Assembly (NCBI GenBank): GCA_044221445.1
Contig: JBGAPF010000007.1
Location: forward strand, 27,537 to 91,536
Direction: 5' to 3'
DNA: 64,000 nucleotides
DNA from: JBDHTS01 sp044221445
Lineage (GTDB): Bacteria > Pseudomonadota > Alphaproteobacteria > Micavibrionales > Micavibrionaceae
Part shown: positions 28,245 to 37,371 of the stretch, piece by piece
Layout: each line of letters begins with the position of its first letter
Position numbering within the stretch: position 1 is the stretch's first letter
Notes under the pieces: generated by a model
What the model saw: the letters and a program-made list of their open reading frames with translations, nothing else
Told to the model about the DNA's origin: nothing
Database searches by the model: none
Translations under genes and position numbers: made by a program

Positions 28245-30386
28245 ATGAATAACGCTCTTATTGTTCCACATACAGATATCGCTCTCTATAGAAACGAGGC
28301 GATTGCACTTTTCCAACAGGTTTTTGGATTGGAATTGCACGCTCATTTTAAGGATTTGGAATGGATGCCCGGCCCGGCAGACTCCGTTTCTCTGGACAGG
28401 CAAACCGGACATTTTTCCATCGACCTGACTCCGCTTGATCATCAGGAACGCCCACGTTTCCTTAATGCCCTTAATACTTCGTTTGCTTATCCAACTCTTT
28501 TTAGCGGGCAGGAAGATACACAACACAGTAAATTCTTTGCTGTTGCTCACGCTGACACAATGCGCAGGCAAAAACTGCGTGCTTCATGCGAGGGTTTATT
28601 CCGCAACCTTTTCGAAAAGGCGTATCAGTCGGAAATCGATCGCATCCTTGAAAACGCATTCAATCTCCGGTTGAAGGACAAGGAGCAAAACAGGAAAGAA
28701 CGATGGGGATTTGGCGATATGCAGGTCGCCCTTTTCGACCGAACTGGAACGGGCGGAACAGCGCAGCGAAGCCTCGGCCTCTTTTTTTGCACAGGAGGAT
28801 TGGTATCGTTTCCGGTACCGGGATACAAAATTCTGGAACAAAAAATACAGGATACGTTTCTTAACGCCGCTGCTTTTTTTGAAAATGCACGTCTTCCCGA
28901 TTCAGAAAAATATCTTGCGCTTTTCGGTCCGGACGGCAAAAACCTGCCCCTTGTCCCCGTCATGCCAAAAACGCGGTACATGGATCCAACCCCCATGGCG
29001 GCCCTCGATCTGCACATGGGGCATGCAATGGCAGAGACAGGGTTGTGTATAGATCTCAACAGGCTCGTAGACAGTCACATGTGCAACGCTGGGCTTCCTC
29101 TCGCAAGCAGCGCCAATCAGGCACGCGACGCGGCACGCTGCCTAGCGGACCGCTTCAGACTGTCATCTCTACTGACGCTGACATCGCATGGCACGCTGGC
29201 CGCCCTGCATGATGGCCATACGCTCATGGAACTGTCCGGGGATTCAGACCATCACTCTTTCAGCCATGAAACCGGGCAGCCTGCCTATCGTAAGTCCAAA
29301 CCGGGAGAACATGCAGAACCGCCACCGAACTTCAAGATTGCGGTCAAAACGCACCACTTAAGCCAGAAAGACGCCGAATGCCTGGGTGAACTTATCCAGC
29401 AAACTCTCCGTCGCGCTTTTACGGAGATGCGGCTTTCCGACGATGAATTAAAATGCGAAACCAAAGAAGATGGAAACCACTGGAGCGTCACTATACCTTA
29501 TGCCCCTGTCGAAACGCTGCTTCGCGCGGAGGCTTCTGTCGATATGGCTCCGCTCTTCGAAGTATTCAACACCATTCAAAGGCAGCGGATTGACGCGGTC
29601 GAGCGCATTATGCAATCTCTGGAAGACATCTTTGGACATACACTGGGCGAGTCGTTTGTCCGGCATGATTTCTATTCACCTCATGCCAGAACCAAGCAAA
29701 TCCGTCTTTTCCTTTCCCAGGATATGCGCACCACGCGAGAAGAACTTGATCTGGAAAATGAAAAGAAACGACTTTCCTGTCTTTATGACGACATTGCCGA
29801 AAAGCTCCAGAATGCGCTAGGCCTTTCAGATATCTCCGGAATTGAGGTTGCAAGCAATGCTGTCTGTATGGTGGGTGGCGTTACCAGCCATTGCATCATG
29901 GCGGAAATATCCTTTCAGACGATGGAACAGATTGAGCGGATCGCCTGCAAACTGGAACCCCTGAAGGACCGTATTGCGATGCTTGTCTCGAACGCCGTCG
30001 CCCTTTCCAGTATGGAAAGCGTATTCAAATATATGCGCTTTCCCGGCGATGGATCGGTAGATAAGGCAAACCCGCTGATTGGCAGCATCATCAAAGGCGA
30101 ATACGTTACCGAAATGGAGCATATGAAAGATACGCCTGACAATCTGGCTGCCGACAGGGCTATGCGCAGCGCAGGAGATTACATCCATTACTTTGTGCGC
30201 CTGGCAAACCACGACAACAGCCGGATTTCAGCGGCAGCACGACAGCATCTGGACCTGATAGGAAGCCTGTCTCCGTCGCTAAGCGGACTCATCCTCGAAG
30301 CTTTGCCTCATGGGGGCACAGCCGCAATTCAGGCCAATACCGGCTTCCCCATTAGATATTTAAGACAAACGAGAGATTACGGCTGA
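28245..30386 (+). CDS. Large orphan protein, 713 aa
   Basis: No family recognised. It has no signal peptide and no obvious membrane spans. Polar and helical segments alternate; a coiled-coil-like stretch (REELDLENEKKRLSCLYDDI) lies near residue 510. His/Asp-rich segments (GDSDHHSFSHETG, about 333-345) are present but no metal motif is recognisable. The start is AUG with a weak ribosome-binding site but a strong upstream promoter. It overlaps the convergent DUF2059 gene by 10 nt. It is a long, intact gene, so it is probably functional; the role is unknown. Confidence 0.75.
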   Translation: MNNALIVPHTDIALYRNEAIALFQQVFGLELHAHFKDLEWMPGPADSVSLDRQTGHFSIDLTPLDHQERPRFLNALNTSFAYPTLFSGQEDTQHSKFFAVAHADTMRRQKLRASCEGLFRNLFEKAYQSEIDRILENAFNLRLKDKEQNRKERWGFGDMQVALFDRTGTGGTAQRSLGLFFCTGGLVSFPVPGYKILEQKIQDTFLNAAAFFENARLPDSEKYLALFGPDGKNLPLVPVMPKTRYMDPTPMAALDLHMGHAMAETGLCIDLNRLVDSHMCNAGLPLASSANQARDAARCLADRFRLSSLLTLTSHGTLAALHDGHTLMELSGDSDHHSFSHETGQPAYRKSKPGEHAEPPPNFKIAVKTHHLSQKDAECLGELIQQTLRRAFTEMRLSDDELKCETKEDGNHWSVTIPYAPVETLLRAEASVDMAPLFEVFNTIQRQRIDAVERIMQSLEDIFGHTLGESFVRHDFYSPHARTKQIRLFLSQDMRTTREELDLENEKKRLSCLYDDIAEKLQNALGLSDISGIEVASNAVCMVGGVTSHCIMAEISFQTMEQIERIACKLEPLKDRIAMLVSNAVALSSMESVFKYMRFPGDGSVDKANPLIGSIIKGEYVTEMEHMKDTPDNLAADRAMRSAGDYIHYFVRLANHDNSRISAAARQHLDLIGSLSPSLSGLILEALPHGGTAAIQANTGFPIRYLRQTRDYG

Positions 30387-30874
30387 GGAGCGGAATCCAC
30401 CTTCCCAGGCTTACCGGTTCTGGCCACCATCAGCGCGACATCAAGCATTTTCGTCATCTGAGGCTGGATCTTCGTTTCGTAAGAGGGCATTTTCTGGGCG
30501 ATGGATTTCGCTTCCGGGCTGCTCTGGTATTCCAGCATCTTGCGCAGTTCGGGCTCGGTGAAGGTCTGGGCCATGGTGTCGATAGCCGCCTGACGGAAGG
30601 CGGCGAAATCGAAAGCCGCCAGCATTTTCGATCTTATCTCCCTGCGCTGGGCGACCGGCGCGCTGTTCGCAATGGCGTCGATAGCCATTTCAATGCTGGC
30701 ACGGGGAGGCGTGAGGTCAGCCACCTGGGCCGCCAGAGCCGCGCGGGCGGCCAGATCCGCGTCAGCCACAGGCTGCGATGCCGCAGCGGGTTCCGCCGCA
30801 GGAGCGGGAGTCTGGGCATGGGCGCCAAAAGCGATCAGCGAGGCCGCTAGAAGAACAGGGAGAAAAATTCTCAT
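30377..30874 (-). CDS. Secreted DUF2059 protein
   Basis: A 165-residue exported protein: signal peptide MRIFLPVLLAASLIAFGAHA, an Ala/Pro linker (TPAPAAEPAAASQP), then the DUF2059 domain with FTEPELRKMLEYQSSPEAK, the family hallmark. The function of DUF2059 is unknown; members are periplasmic and helical. ssb lies on the same strand 44 nt upstream, so it may be read from the ssb promoter. Confidence 0.85.
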   Translation of the reverse strand: MRIFLPVLLAASLIAFGAHAQTPAPAAEPAAASQPVADADLAARAALAAQVADLTPPRASIEMAIDAIANSAPVAQRREIRSKMLAAFDFAAFRQAAIDTMAQTFTEPELRKMLEYQSSPEAKSIAQKMPSYETKIQPQMTKMLDVALMVARTGKPGKVDSAPQP

Positions 30875-30918
30875 ACGCTTATTCCGTCATGAAATTGTGG
30901 CGAAAACCGGGGCGCCGT

Positions 30919-31413
30919 TCAGAACGGGATCTCGTCTTCCAGTTCGTCGACGCGGGTGTTGTTGCGCGCCGGTGAAGACGACTGGCCCATGGACTGGGAC
31001 GGGCCCGGATCATACGACTGGCCGCCATTGTCGTTGAAAGAACGTCCGCCGCCTTCTCCGCCTTTCGAATCCAGCATCGTCAACTCTCCGCGATAGGGGC
31101 GGAGGACGATTTCGGTGGTGTAACGGTCCTGACCGTCCTTATCCTGCCATTTGCGGGTTTCAAGCTGGCCCTCGACATAGACTTTAGCGCCCTTTTTCAG
31201 GTAGCGCTCGGCCACGTTGGCTATGTTCTCGTTGAAGACGACAATATTATGCCACTGGGTCCGCTCCTGGCGTTCGCCGGAATTCTTATCCTTCCAGCTT
31301 TCGGAGGTGGCGATAGAAAAATTGACGACCTTACCCCCGTTCTGCATGGACCGGGTTTCGGGATCTTTCCCCAGATTGCCGACCAGAATGACCTTGTTGA
31401 CGCTGCCCGCCAT
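30919..31413 (-). CDS. ssb: Single-stranded DNA-binding protein
   Basis: SSB of 164 residues. The OB-fold begins MAGSVNKVILVGNLGKDPE; QWHNIVVFNENIANVAERYLKKGAKVYVEGQLETRKW is diagnostic. A Gly/Ser/Gln-rich linker leads to the acidic tail DELEDEIPF, which binds partner proteins. GGGGAA lies upstream of ATG 31413. The open frame continues to 31821 on the 5' side, but the extra part has no SSB similarity and overlaps the divergent Lon gene, so it is rejected. Confidence 0.96.
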   Translation of the reverse strand: MAGSVNKVILVGNLGKDPETRSMQNGGKVVNFSIATSESWKDKNSGERQERTQWHNIVVFNENIANVAERYLKKGAKVYVEGQLETRKWQDKDGQDRYTTEIVLRPYRGELTMLDSKGGEGGGRSFNDNGGQSYDPGPSQSMGQSSSPARNNTRVDELEDEIPF

Positions 31414-31591
31414 GGCTTTGTTCCCCGTTTGAAAATGTTGATCAGCCGCCACTATAGCGATTGGCCCCCACGAATTGAAGCCCGATTTTGACTGGGAAAA
31501 AGTTCCGCACCGTAAAAAATTTTCTGGCGAAGCGGCATACGGTTGCGTATGAATCATTAAAATAATCAAAAAACTTGAACAGGGTATAAAC

Positions 31592-33901
31592 ATGGCCAAT
31601 TCATCCCGGAACCTCCGAGCGGAGGAAGACGTCCTATTTTTCGACTGGATCAGGCAGTTTCGGGATCTGGTGGCGGCCGCGCCGCTTGATGCGGAGCTGT
31701 TGCCGGTTTCGCTGGATGGCCAGCCGGAAACGGCTATCCGGAGATATTTCGATGAGCGAGCTCTTGAGGCCATTACCCAGGTTTTTGCGGACCTCATCCA
31801 CGGCCGCCCTATGGATTCCATCCGCTTCGACCTTCATCACGATCTGGTGCGGATGTGGAATGGAAACATCTCTGCCCAGGATGCCCGCCAGGCGCTGATC
31901 CGTCAGGCGTACGTGACGACCGAGGCGATAGAAAGCGGCAAGAGACTGGGCAGCATGCCGGTATTCATGCGCGAACTTATGGATGCGACGGATTCTAAAT
32001 CTTTTGAAAAGCTGAAATCCGCCTGGGATAAAATTCTGGAATGCACGGGTTACCTTCATCTGGGCACCCTTTCCCTTCATGCAGTTAGAAAGGCCGGCGG
32101 CATGCGCGCCACTTTTGCAAGGCATGCGGGCAATCTCGCGGAATGCGCGCATCCTGAAACATCGCCAAGCGCGCAATCCGCCTTTCAGGTAGCCAGTGGA
32201 AGCAGCCATGATCGCCTCAGGTCGATCGCCCAGAAGCTGGAAACCATAAATTTTCCGGGTAACATCCAGGAGGTCGTCCTGACAGAGCTGCGCCAGATCA
32301 GCCAGATGCCACCGACGCAAAATGAGTTCAATCTGGGGCTTTCCTTTCTGGACCGCCTGGCCGCGCTGCCGTGGGGCAAGCCTTCCGTCCCGGCCATCGA
32401 CATCGGCAAGGTCCGCGGCATCCTGGATGAAAACCATTTCGGGATGGACGCCGTAAAAACCGCCATCGTGCAGCTTCTGGCGGTCCAGCAACTGTCAGGG
32501 AAAACCAACGGCACCATCCTGTGCCTGGCCGGGCCGCCGGGGATCGGCAAGACATCGCTCGGCGCCTCTATTGCCCGGGCCACGGGACGGCAGTTCCAGC
32601 GCATAGCGCTCGGCGGTATCGCCGATGCCAGCGAAATCCGCGGGCATCGCAGGACTTATACCAACTCCATGCCCGGTAAAATCATGGAAGCCATAAAGAA
32701 GGCGGGTACGGTGCATGCGGTTTTCATGCTGGATGAAGTGGACAAGCTCACGGCCGGAAGCCCGCAGGGCGACCCGCAGGCAGCGCTTCTCGAAGTGCTG
32801 GATCCCGAACAGAACGATGCTTTCCATGATTCGTATTTCGGCATTCCTTACGACCTGTCCGGCATCCTGTTCATCTGCACGGCGAACGACCCGGATAATA
32901 TCCCCGGCCCGCTGAAGGACAGGATGAAAGTCATCCAACTTGACGGATATACAAGAAGCCAGAAGTTCCATATCGCGAGACAGCATCTTGTGCCGAAATT
33001 AATCAAGGCCGTGGGTTTCAAGGACGGGCAGGTCAGCATCACCGACGATGCGATCGGGGAGGTCATCGGTCATTGCGTCGAGCCCGGCGTCAGAAACATG
33101 GAGCGTGCCATCAAAGACATCTGTGCGGCCGCCGCGGTCGAAGTAGCCAGCGGCGCGTCAGAAGTCCGCATCACGGCAGAGAATATCGGATCCTATTATA
33201 CGATCCCGCCCGTATACGATACCCTTAGCCGGGAAGATCAAGTAGGTTCGGTCAACGGCCTGACCGCCAGTTCGCGTGGCGGCAAAGTGCTTCCTATAGA
33301 AACCGTCGTCATGCCCGGAAACAATTTCGACATAGCGGCCACCGGCAATCTCAAGCTCGTCATCAAGGAGTCCATCAGCGTCGCCCATAGCTGGGTCCTG
33401 AGGAACGCGGCGGCGCTTGGCATAGACGTGGCGGAACTGAACAAAAAGCAGGTCCATATCCATGCCGGCAGCACGCCGAAGGACGGGCCTTCGGCCGGCG
33501 TGACGGCCTTGGCCAGCATCGTATCGGCCCTGACCAACATCCCTGCCCGCGCGGATACGGCCATGACGGGCGAAATCGGACTGTTGGGGCAGGTCCTGCC
33601 TATCGGCGGACTGGACCAGAAGCTTGAGGCGGCGTCGGCCGCAGGTATCAAAAGGGTAATCGTCCCAGAAAGCAACCGGCACGACGTGGATTCCCTGCCT
33701 GCCGGAACGCTGGAAGATCTTGGACTGGAGATCATTTATGTCCGCACTGTCAGGGAAGTCCTGGAACACGCTTTGACTGCAAATCCCTGGAAAATATCGG
33801 CGCCCGCTCTGACACTGCCGACAACAGGGCTTATTACAGCGGACGCAACGATACCGTCTGTTCAAGCCCCGGCCTTCGCTGCTATATCTGGTCCGGGATA
33901 A
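31592..33901 (+). CDS. Lon-type ATP-dependent protease with non-canonical N-terminus
   Basis: AAA+ serine protease of 769 residues. From about residue 265 it follows Lon: RLAALPWGKPSV, Walker A GPPGIGKT (314-321), LGGIADASEIRGHRRTY, Walker B FMLDEVDKL, ALLEVLDPEQN, and the protease domain with PKDGPSAG (Ser634) and GGLDQK (Lys677). The dyad spacing of 43 residues equals that of E. coli Lon, so activity is likely. The first ~240 residues do not resemble the Lon substrate-binding N-domain and are unrecognised, with RRYFDERALEAITQVF-type helices and a Ser-rich linker. A housekeeping lon probably exists elsewhere. The ATG follows GAACAGGGT. dapB follows 18 nt later. Confidence 0.9.
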   Translation: MANSSRNLRAEEDVLFFDWIRQFRDLVAAAPLDAELLPVSLDGQPETAIRRYFDERALEAITQVFADLIHGRPMDSIRFDLHHDLVRMWNGNISAQDARQALIRQAYVTTEAIESGKRLGSMPVFMRELMDATDSKSFEKLKSAWDKILECTGYLHLGTLSLHAVRKAGGMRATFARHAGNLAECAHPETSPSAQSAFQVASGSSHDRLRSIAQKLETINFPGNIQEVVLTELRQISQMPPTQNEFNLGLSFLDRLAALPWGKPSVPAIDIGKVRGILDENHFGMDAVKTAIVQLLAVQQLSGKTNGTILCLAGPPGIGKTSLGASIARATGRQFQRIALGGIADASEIRGHRRTYTNSMPGKIMEAIKKAGTVHAVFMLDEVDKLTAGSPQGDPQAALLEVLDPEQNDAFHDSYFGIPYDLSGILFICTANDPDNIPGPLKDRMKVIQLDGYTRSQKFHIARQHLVPKLIKAVGFKDGQVSITDDAIGEVIGHCVEPGVRNMERAIKDICAAAAVEVASGASEVRITAENIGSYYTIPPVYDTLSREDQVGSVNGLTASSRGGKVLPIETVVMPGNNFDIAATGNLKLVIKESISVAHSWVLRNAAALGIDVAELNKKQVHIHAGSTPKDGPSAGVTALASIVSALTNIPARADTAMTGEIGLLGQVLPIGGLDQKLEAASAAGIKRVIVPESNRHDVDSLPAGTLEDLGLEIIYVRTVREVLEHALTANPWKISAPALTLPTTGLITADATIPSVQAPAFAAISGPG

Positions 33902-33919
33902 ATTCCGAAAGACCGGTGC

Positions 33920-34708
33920 ATGCGGCCTGCCCTCGACAGTGAAATGACCGACGACCGCACAGATGGGGCGCGGATCGGCGTGATCGGATGTGCCGGGCGC
34001 GTGGGGCGACTGGTGACGGACGAGGTTCTGTCAGGGACCTGGGGCGAAAAGGTCAGCCTGGCCGGAGGAACGGTCAGAACTATGGCGGAAGCGCCGCAAG
34101 GCTTTTTCACGACGGACGATCCGGAGACGTTGTTTGCCCGCGCCGATGTGCTGGTCGATTTTACCCTGCCCGACACTACGGCCAGGATGGTGTGGCTGGC
34201 GGCCAAGCACCACATTCCCTATGTCATCGGCACGACCGGCCTGAGCGATGCGCAGGAACAGGAAATCCACGATGCCGCGAAAGAGACGTCCATTGTCTAT
34301 GCGGCGAACATGAGCGTGGGGGTCACTCTTCTGGCCGCGCTGGTGGAACAGGCGGCTTCGCGGCTGGGCGTAGACTGGGACGCCGAGATCCTGGAAACGC
34401 ATCACAGGCACAAGACGGACGCCCCCTCCGGCACGGCGCTGATGCTGGGCCGCGCCACGGGCCGCGAACCGTTCGTGACGGAACGTGGCGGCAAACGAGA
34501 GAAAGGCGGCGTGGGTTTCGCCGTCCGCCGCGGCGGCGACGTGGTGGGCGAGCATACGGTCGGGTTTTACGGCGCCGGAGAACGCGTCGAACTCTCCCAC
34601 ACCGCCACCGACCGCCGCCTGTTCGCGCGCGGTGCGGTCAGGGCGGCGCTGTGGGCCGTAAAGCAGAAGCCCGGTCTTTATTCCATGCGGGACGTCCTGG
34701 GGATTTAG
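33920..34708 (+). CDS. dapB: 4-hydroxy-tetrahydrodipicolinate reductase
   Basis: NAD(P)H-dependent step of lysine and diaminopimelate synthesis. The Rossmann motif is IGVIGCAGRVGR; VDFTLPD and GTTGLSDAQ follow; the catalytic signature is ETHHRHKTDAPSGTAL; and GEHTVGFYG completes the fold. The size (262 residues from 33920, 254 from the alternative ATG 33944) is normal. The second start fits homologues slightly better, because the Rossmann fold then begins at residue 10. The gene is 18 nt after the Lon-type protease. Confidence 0.94.
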   Translation: MRPALDSEMTDDRTDGARIGVIGCAGRVGRLVTDEVLSGTWGEKVSLAGGTVRTMAEAPQGFFTTDDPETLFARADVLVDFTLPDTTARMVWLAAKHHIPYVIGTTGLSDAQEQEIHDAAKETSIVYAANMSVGVTLLAALVEQAASRLGVDWDAEILETHHRHKTDAPSGTALMLGRATGREPFVTERGGKREKGGVGFAVRRGGDVVGEHTVGFYGAGERVELSHTATDRRLFARGAVRAALWAVKQKPGLYSMRDVLGI

Positions 34709-34730
34709 AGCGCTTCATAAAAATATTGTT

Positions 34731-34817
34731 ATCCCGCAGCGCAGCGGAGGGATCTACGTCAGTACCGATTATACTCGAGGCGGATAGGGTTTAGATCCCT
34801 CCGCTGCGCTGCGGGAT
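34731..34817. repeat. 26-bp perfect inverted repeat element
   Basis: Left arm 34731-34756 (starts ATCCCGCAGCGCAGC) and right arm 34792-34817 (ends GCGCTGCGGGAT) are exact reverse complements over 26 bp, separated by 35 nt. The right arm is followed by GACA, as in the widespread GTCATCCC-type interspersed palindromes of proteobacteria. It sits between the converging dapB and alkyltransferase genes and could fold into a strong bidirectional hairpin. Confidence 0.85.
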
Positions 34818-34830
34818 GACAGAAGAAGTA

Positions 34831-35700
34831 TCAGGCGGATTTAAGCAGCGGCAGGGACGTTTCATTCGTCATCCCTTCCAGGCCCAGGATCATCTTCTTG
34901 CGCGGACTGCCCCAGCCGTAATTGTTTACGATGCCGGTGGCCTGGATCACGCGGTGGCAGGGAATGAGCAACGAGACCGGGTTCGCGCCGACCGCGTTGC
35001 CGACGGCGCGGGACGCGCTGGGGCGGCCCAGCTGCGTAGCGATATCCTTGTAACTGACCGTCGCGCCGGTGGGGATTTTCAGCAAAGCCTGCCAGACCTG
35101 GAGCTGCAAATTTGTGCCGTGCAGGTCGAGGATGATCCTGCGCTTCGCATCGCCCTGCCTCTGCCAGATCCGCAGGATGGACGCGGCGTTTTCGGCTGTC
35201 GCGCTGCTGTCCTCGTTGAACGCCGCCCGGGGGAAATGCGCGCGCATCCGCTCCAGCGGGCGGGTCCGTTCGGCATCGACCAGAAAACCCAGGTAACAGA
35301 CGCCCCTGGCTGTTTGCGCCACCAGCATCGCGCCAAGCGGCGTGGGATGGAAGCCGTAGACAATCTCCAGCCCCTGCCCCCGCTTCTGCACCTCGCCGGG
35401 CGTCGCGGCCTCGATGGTAACGAACAGATCGTGCAGGCGGCCATTGCCGGACAGGCCTGCACCGTACGCGGCTTCCAGAGTCGGCACGCCCTGCAGCAAT
35501 AAATCACGGGCATGGGTCAGACTCATATACTGGACGAGCCTCTTCGGGCTGATCCCGACCTTTTCGCGAAACAATTTCTGAAAATGGCTGGGGTCGTATC
35601 CCGCCCGCCGCGCCAGTGCGTCCAGATCCGGCTGTTCGGTATAATGCGCAACCAGCCAGTCTATCGTTTCGGCAATGATTTTATCGGTAAAGTCATTCAT
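34831..35700 (-). CDS. AraC-type HTH / O6-methylguanine-DNA methyltransferase fusion
   Basis: A 289-residue protein with an N-terminal AraC HTH (ALARRAGYDPSHFQKLFREKVGISPKR) and a C-terminal Ogt domain carrying the methyl-accepting PCHRVI motif, preceded by ATVSYKDIATQLGRPSASRAVG. This is the Ada layout without the zinc-cysteine N-terminal methyl-phosphotriester domain. It repairs O6-alkylguanine by suicide transfer to Cys; whether it also regulates transcription is unknown, since the sensor domain is missing. The organisation is known in other bacteria. Confidence 0.9.
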   Translation of the reverse strand: MNDFTDKIIAETIDWLVAHYTEQPDLDALARRAGYDPSHFQKLFREKVGISPKRLVQYMSLTHARDLLLQGVPTLEAAYGAGLSGNGRLHDLFVTIEAATPGEVQKRGQGLEIVYGFHPTPLGAMLVAQTARGVCYLGFLVDAERTRPLERMRAHFPRAAFNEDSSATAENAASILRIWQRQGDAKRRIILDLHGTNLQLQVWQALLKIPTGATVSYKDIATQLGRPSASRAVGNAVGANPVSLLIPCHRVIQATGIVNNYGWGSPRKKMILGLEGMTNETSLPLLKSA

Positions 35701-35762
35701 GACCGGCAGGATAGCCCCTCATATGGCTGACGCCAATCCGGTTTCTGGCATTACAGGCGGCT

Positions 35763-36386
35763 TTATCGCAGATTCAGAACGGAGGGAGAAAAATTCCTCT
35801 CCGCGACAAGGGTGGAATAATAGTCCTGGGGTTCAAAATCGGTGGCGTATTCGTGAACAAGGACCGTTCTCTTTCCTGCCTTGTTGAAATTTTCCAGGGA
35901 CAGGTAAACTTTTTTGTCTTTGCCCCATTCCCGGGTCAGCACATAACCGGGACCACTGAGTATTATGCTGACGTCCGTATATCGTTCTGTAACACCTTTG
36001 TCATTTTCCGAGACGGACATGATCAAATTGTCGCCCATAAATAAAAGATCGCCCGAAGCATCGTACCAATCGCCGGGAATGGCGTCGACATGCCGGCATT
36101 TCAGATCTTTTACGACAGTTCCGTAGGAATCATCGTTTTTATCCATGAGACCCTGTATTTTGCAGCTGCAAAAGGAATACGTCGCGGAATCCAACATGCC
36201 TTTTTCAGCGACGTAAGAAGAGTTGCCCGAAGCGTCGACAGGGCCTTTTTTTTCCCAGAGCGTCATTAAACGTATATTGGCCTCGTTATAAACTTCGACA
36301 TCGTAACGCACCCGATCCGACGCCTGCGCTGCGGCGGCGGCAAATATGCCGAGAACTGCCAGGGATTTCGTTATCGCAGGGTTCAT
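35763..36386 (-). CDS. Secreted two-Cys family protein E (orphan cluster)
   Basis: A 207-residue exported protein with signal peptide (KSLAVLGIFAAAAAQA). The mature part has VEVYNEANIRLMTLWEKK, a Cys cluster CSCKIQG near residue 75, LKCRHVDAIPGDW, and alternating strands to the end. It is clearly related to the 37372-38052 protein (both have VEV-x2-xxAN-x-RL-x-TL near the N-terminus and Cys, GxVxxDxxC-like and WxKDxxVxxS blocks). No known domain is recognised. It is last in the five-gene cluster, 5 nt after the previous stop. Predicted periplasmic, mostly beta. Confidence 0.75.
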   Translation of the reverse strand: MNPAITKSLAVLGIFAAAAAQASDRVRYDVEVYNEANIRLMTLWEKKGPVDASGNSSYVAEKGMLDSATYSFCSCKIQGLMDKNDDSYGTVVKDLKCRHVDAIPGDWYDASGDLLFMGDNLIMSVSENDKGVTERYTDVSIILSGPGYVLTREWGKDKKVYLSLENFNKAGKRTVLVHEYATDFEPQDYYSTLVAERNFSPSVLNLR

Positions 36387-36391
36387 AGCGA

Positions 36392-36838
36392 TCAGTTGAA
36401 CCGTTGAGGCGGTTCAAAGGAAGACAATGCCGCCGCATGCGCTGCCTGCTGCCGATTATATGCGTCTTTGTTTTTCGATGCCGCGTTGATTATTTCATCG
36501 GCCAGCGCAAGACGTCCCGGCTCCTGATTTATATCGCAGATGACAGGATCGGTGCCGTTTCTCGACACTAAAATCATTTCTGATCCACCGGGCGTTTTGC
36601 CCCTGAAAACGGTTACATCCACACAGGTATTATAATCTTCCTTACCAGCCTGTTTCATTCTTACCAGAATGGATATAAATCCTGCATGCGGAGGCTCAAA
36701 ATGCGCCCGCATAAAGTCAGGCTCTTCATTCACGCTTTCTAAAACGTCCTGCATGCGTGCCAGAACATCGCGATCCGCCCCGGTCAAAGGCTGAACACTC
36801 CTCTGGTAGGCATCGGTAAACATTCTACGGACGCTCAT
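36392..36838 (-). CDS. Cytosolic paralogue D (orphan cluster)
   Basis: A 148-residue protein without a signal peptide, paralogous to the 36841 product. Shared blocks: a start with F-x2-A near residues 8-11, PL-x3-DRDVLA-x-M, N-x2-P-x-FMRAH, then a strand-turn-strand core with D-Y-x-T/C and V-x-RG. AAAGGTC lies 8 nt before the ATG, which starts 2 nt after the upstream stop (36841), suggesting coupling. It ends in a Gln/Ala-rich helix and PPQRFN. Function unknown. Confidence 0.72.
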   Translation of the reverse strand: MSVRRMFTDAYQRSVQPLTGADRDVLARMQDVLESVNEEPDFMRAHFEPPHAGFISILVRMKQAGKEDYNTCVDVTVFRGKTPGGSEMILVSRNGTDPVICDINQEPGRLALADEIINAASKNKDAYNRQQAAHAAALSSFEPPQRFN

Positions 36839-36840
36839 AG

Positions 36841-37317
36841 TTACGACCTTTCGAGACCAAAGGGTTCATAAAGCCTTGGCAGCGCACGGCGGCGCGCGCT
36901 ATCCAGTTGCTGTGCCGCGCATCTTTCGGCCACTTCTCTTACAAGGGCTTCGATGACCGGCTTTAAAGTCAAGACATTCCAGCTCTCGCCAAGAGAAAAC
37001 GTCCTTTGAGTGCCGGATAGAATCATCCTTACTTCCGGCGGAAGCGCCTCCTGAATTTCCCGGCGCGGCTTAAAGCCGCGCGTGACGTTCAATTCAATGA
37101 CCGTCTGATATTCGTCTCTTGTCTCAGGGCGGACAGTCATACGAAGGTAGAATTTGTCCTGATCCGTACCGTCGAGATGCGCCCGCATAAATTCAGGATC
37201 TTTATTAAGGTCTTGCTGGATCATGGCCATGACCGCCAGAACATCGCGGTCAACATTATCCAGGGGCCGTGCCGCCTGTGTGTGCGCCTGTTCAAATAGT
37301 TTTTTAATATCAATCAT
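36841..37317 (-). CDS. Cytosolic paralogue C (orphan cluster)
   Basis: A 158-residue protein paralogous to the downstream 36392 gene: both contain PLx3DRDVLAxM and PxFMRAH near residues 18-60, and a DEYQT...VTRG strand pair afterwards. No signal peptide. The C-terminal helix (EALVREVAERCAAQQLDSARRRALPRL is broken by several charged turns) is longer than in its sister. Ribosome-binding site weak. Its position between secreted and cytosolic members suggests a shared operon. Function unknown. Confidence 0.7.
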   Translation of the reverse strand: MIDIKKLFEQAHTQAARPLDNVDRDVLAVMAMIQQDLNKDPEFMRAHLDGTDQDKFYLRMTVRPETRDEYQTVIELNVTRGFKPRREIQEALPPEVRMILSGTQRTFSLGESWNVLTLKPVIEALVREVAERCAAQQLDSARRRALPRLYEPFGLERS

Positions 37318-37371
37318 TACTCATTATTCCCGCTTCAAAAGAGGATTTTATGTGATATCCACCATGCATCT

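Noticed and set aside
30919..31821. 300-residue open frame with SSB at its C-terminal half
   Set aside because: The added N-terminal ~136 residues have no SSB similarity, overlap the divergent Lon gene region and lack a ribosome-binding site; the real start is ATG 31413.
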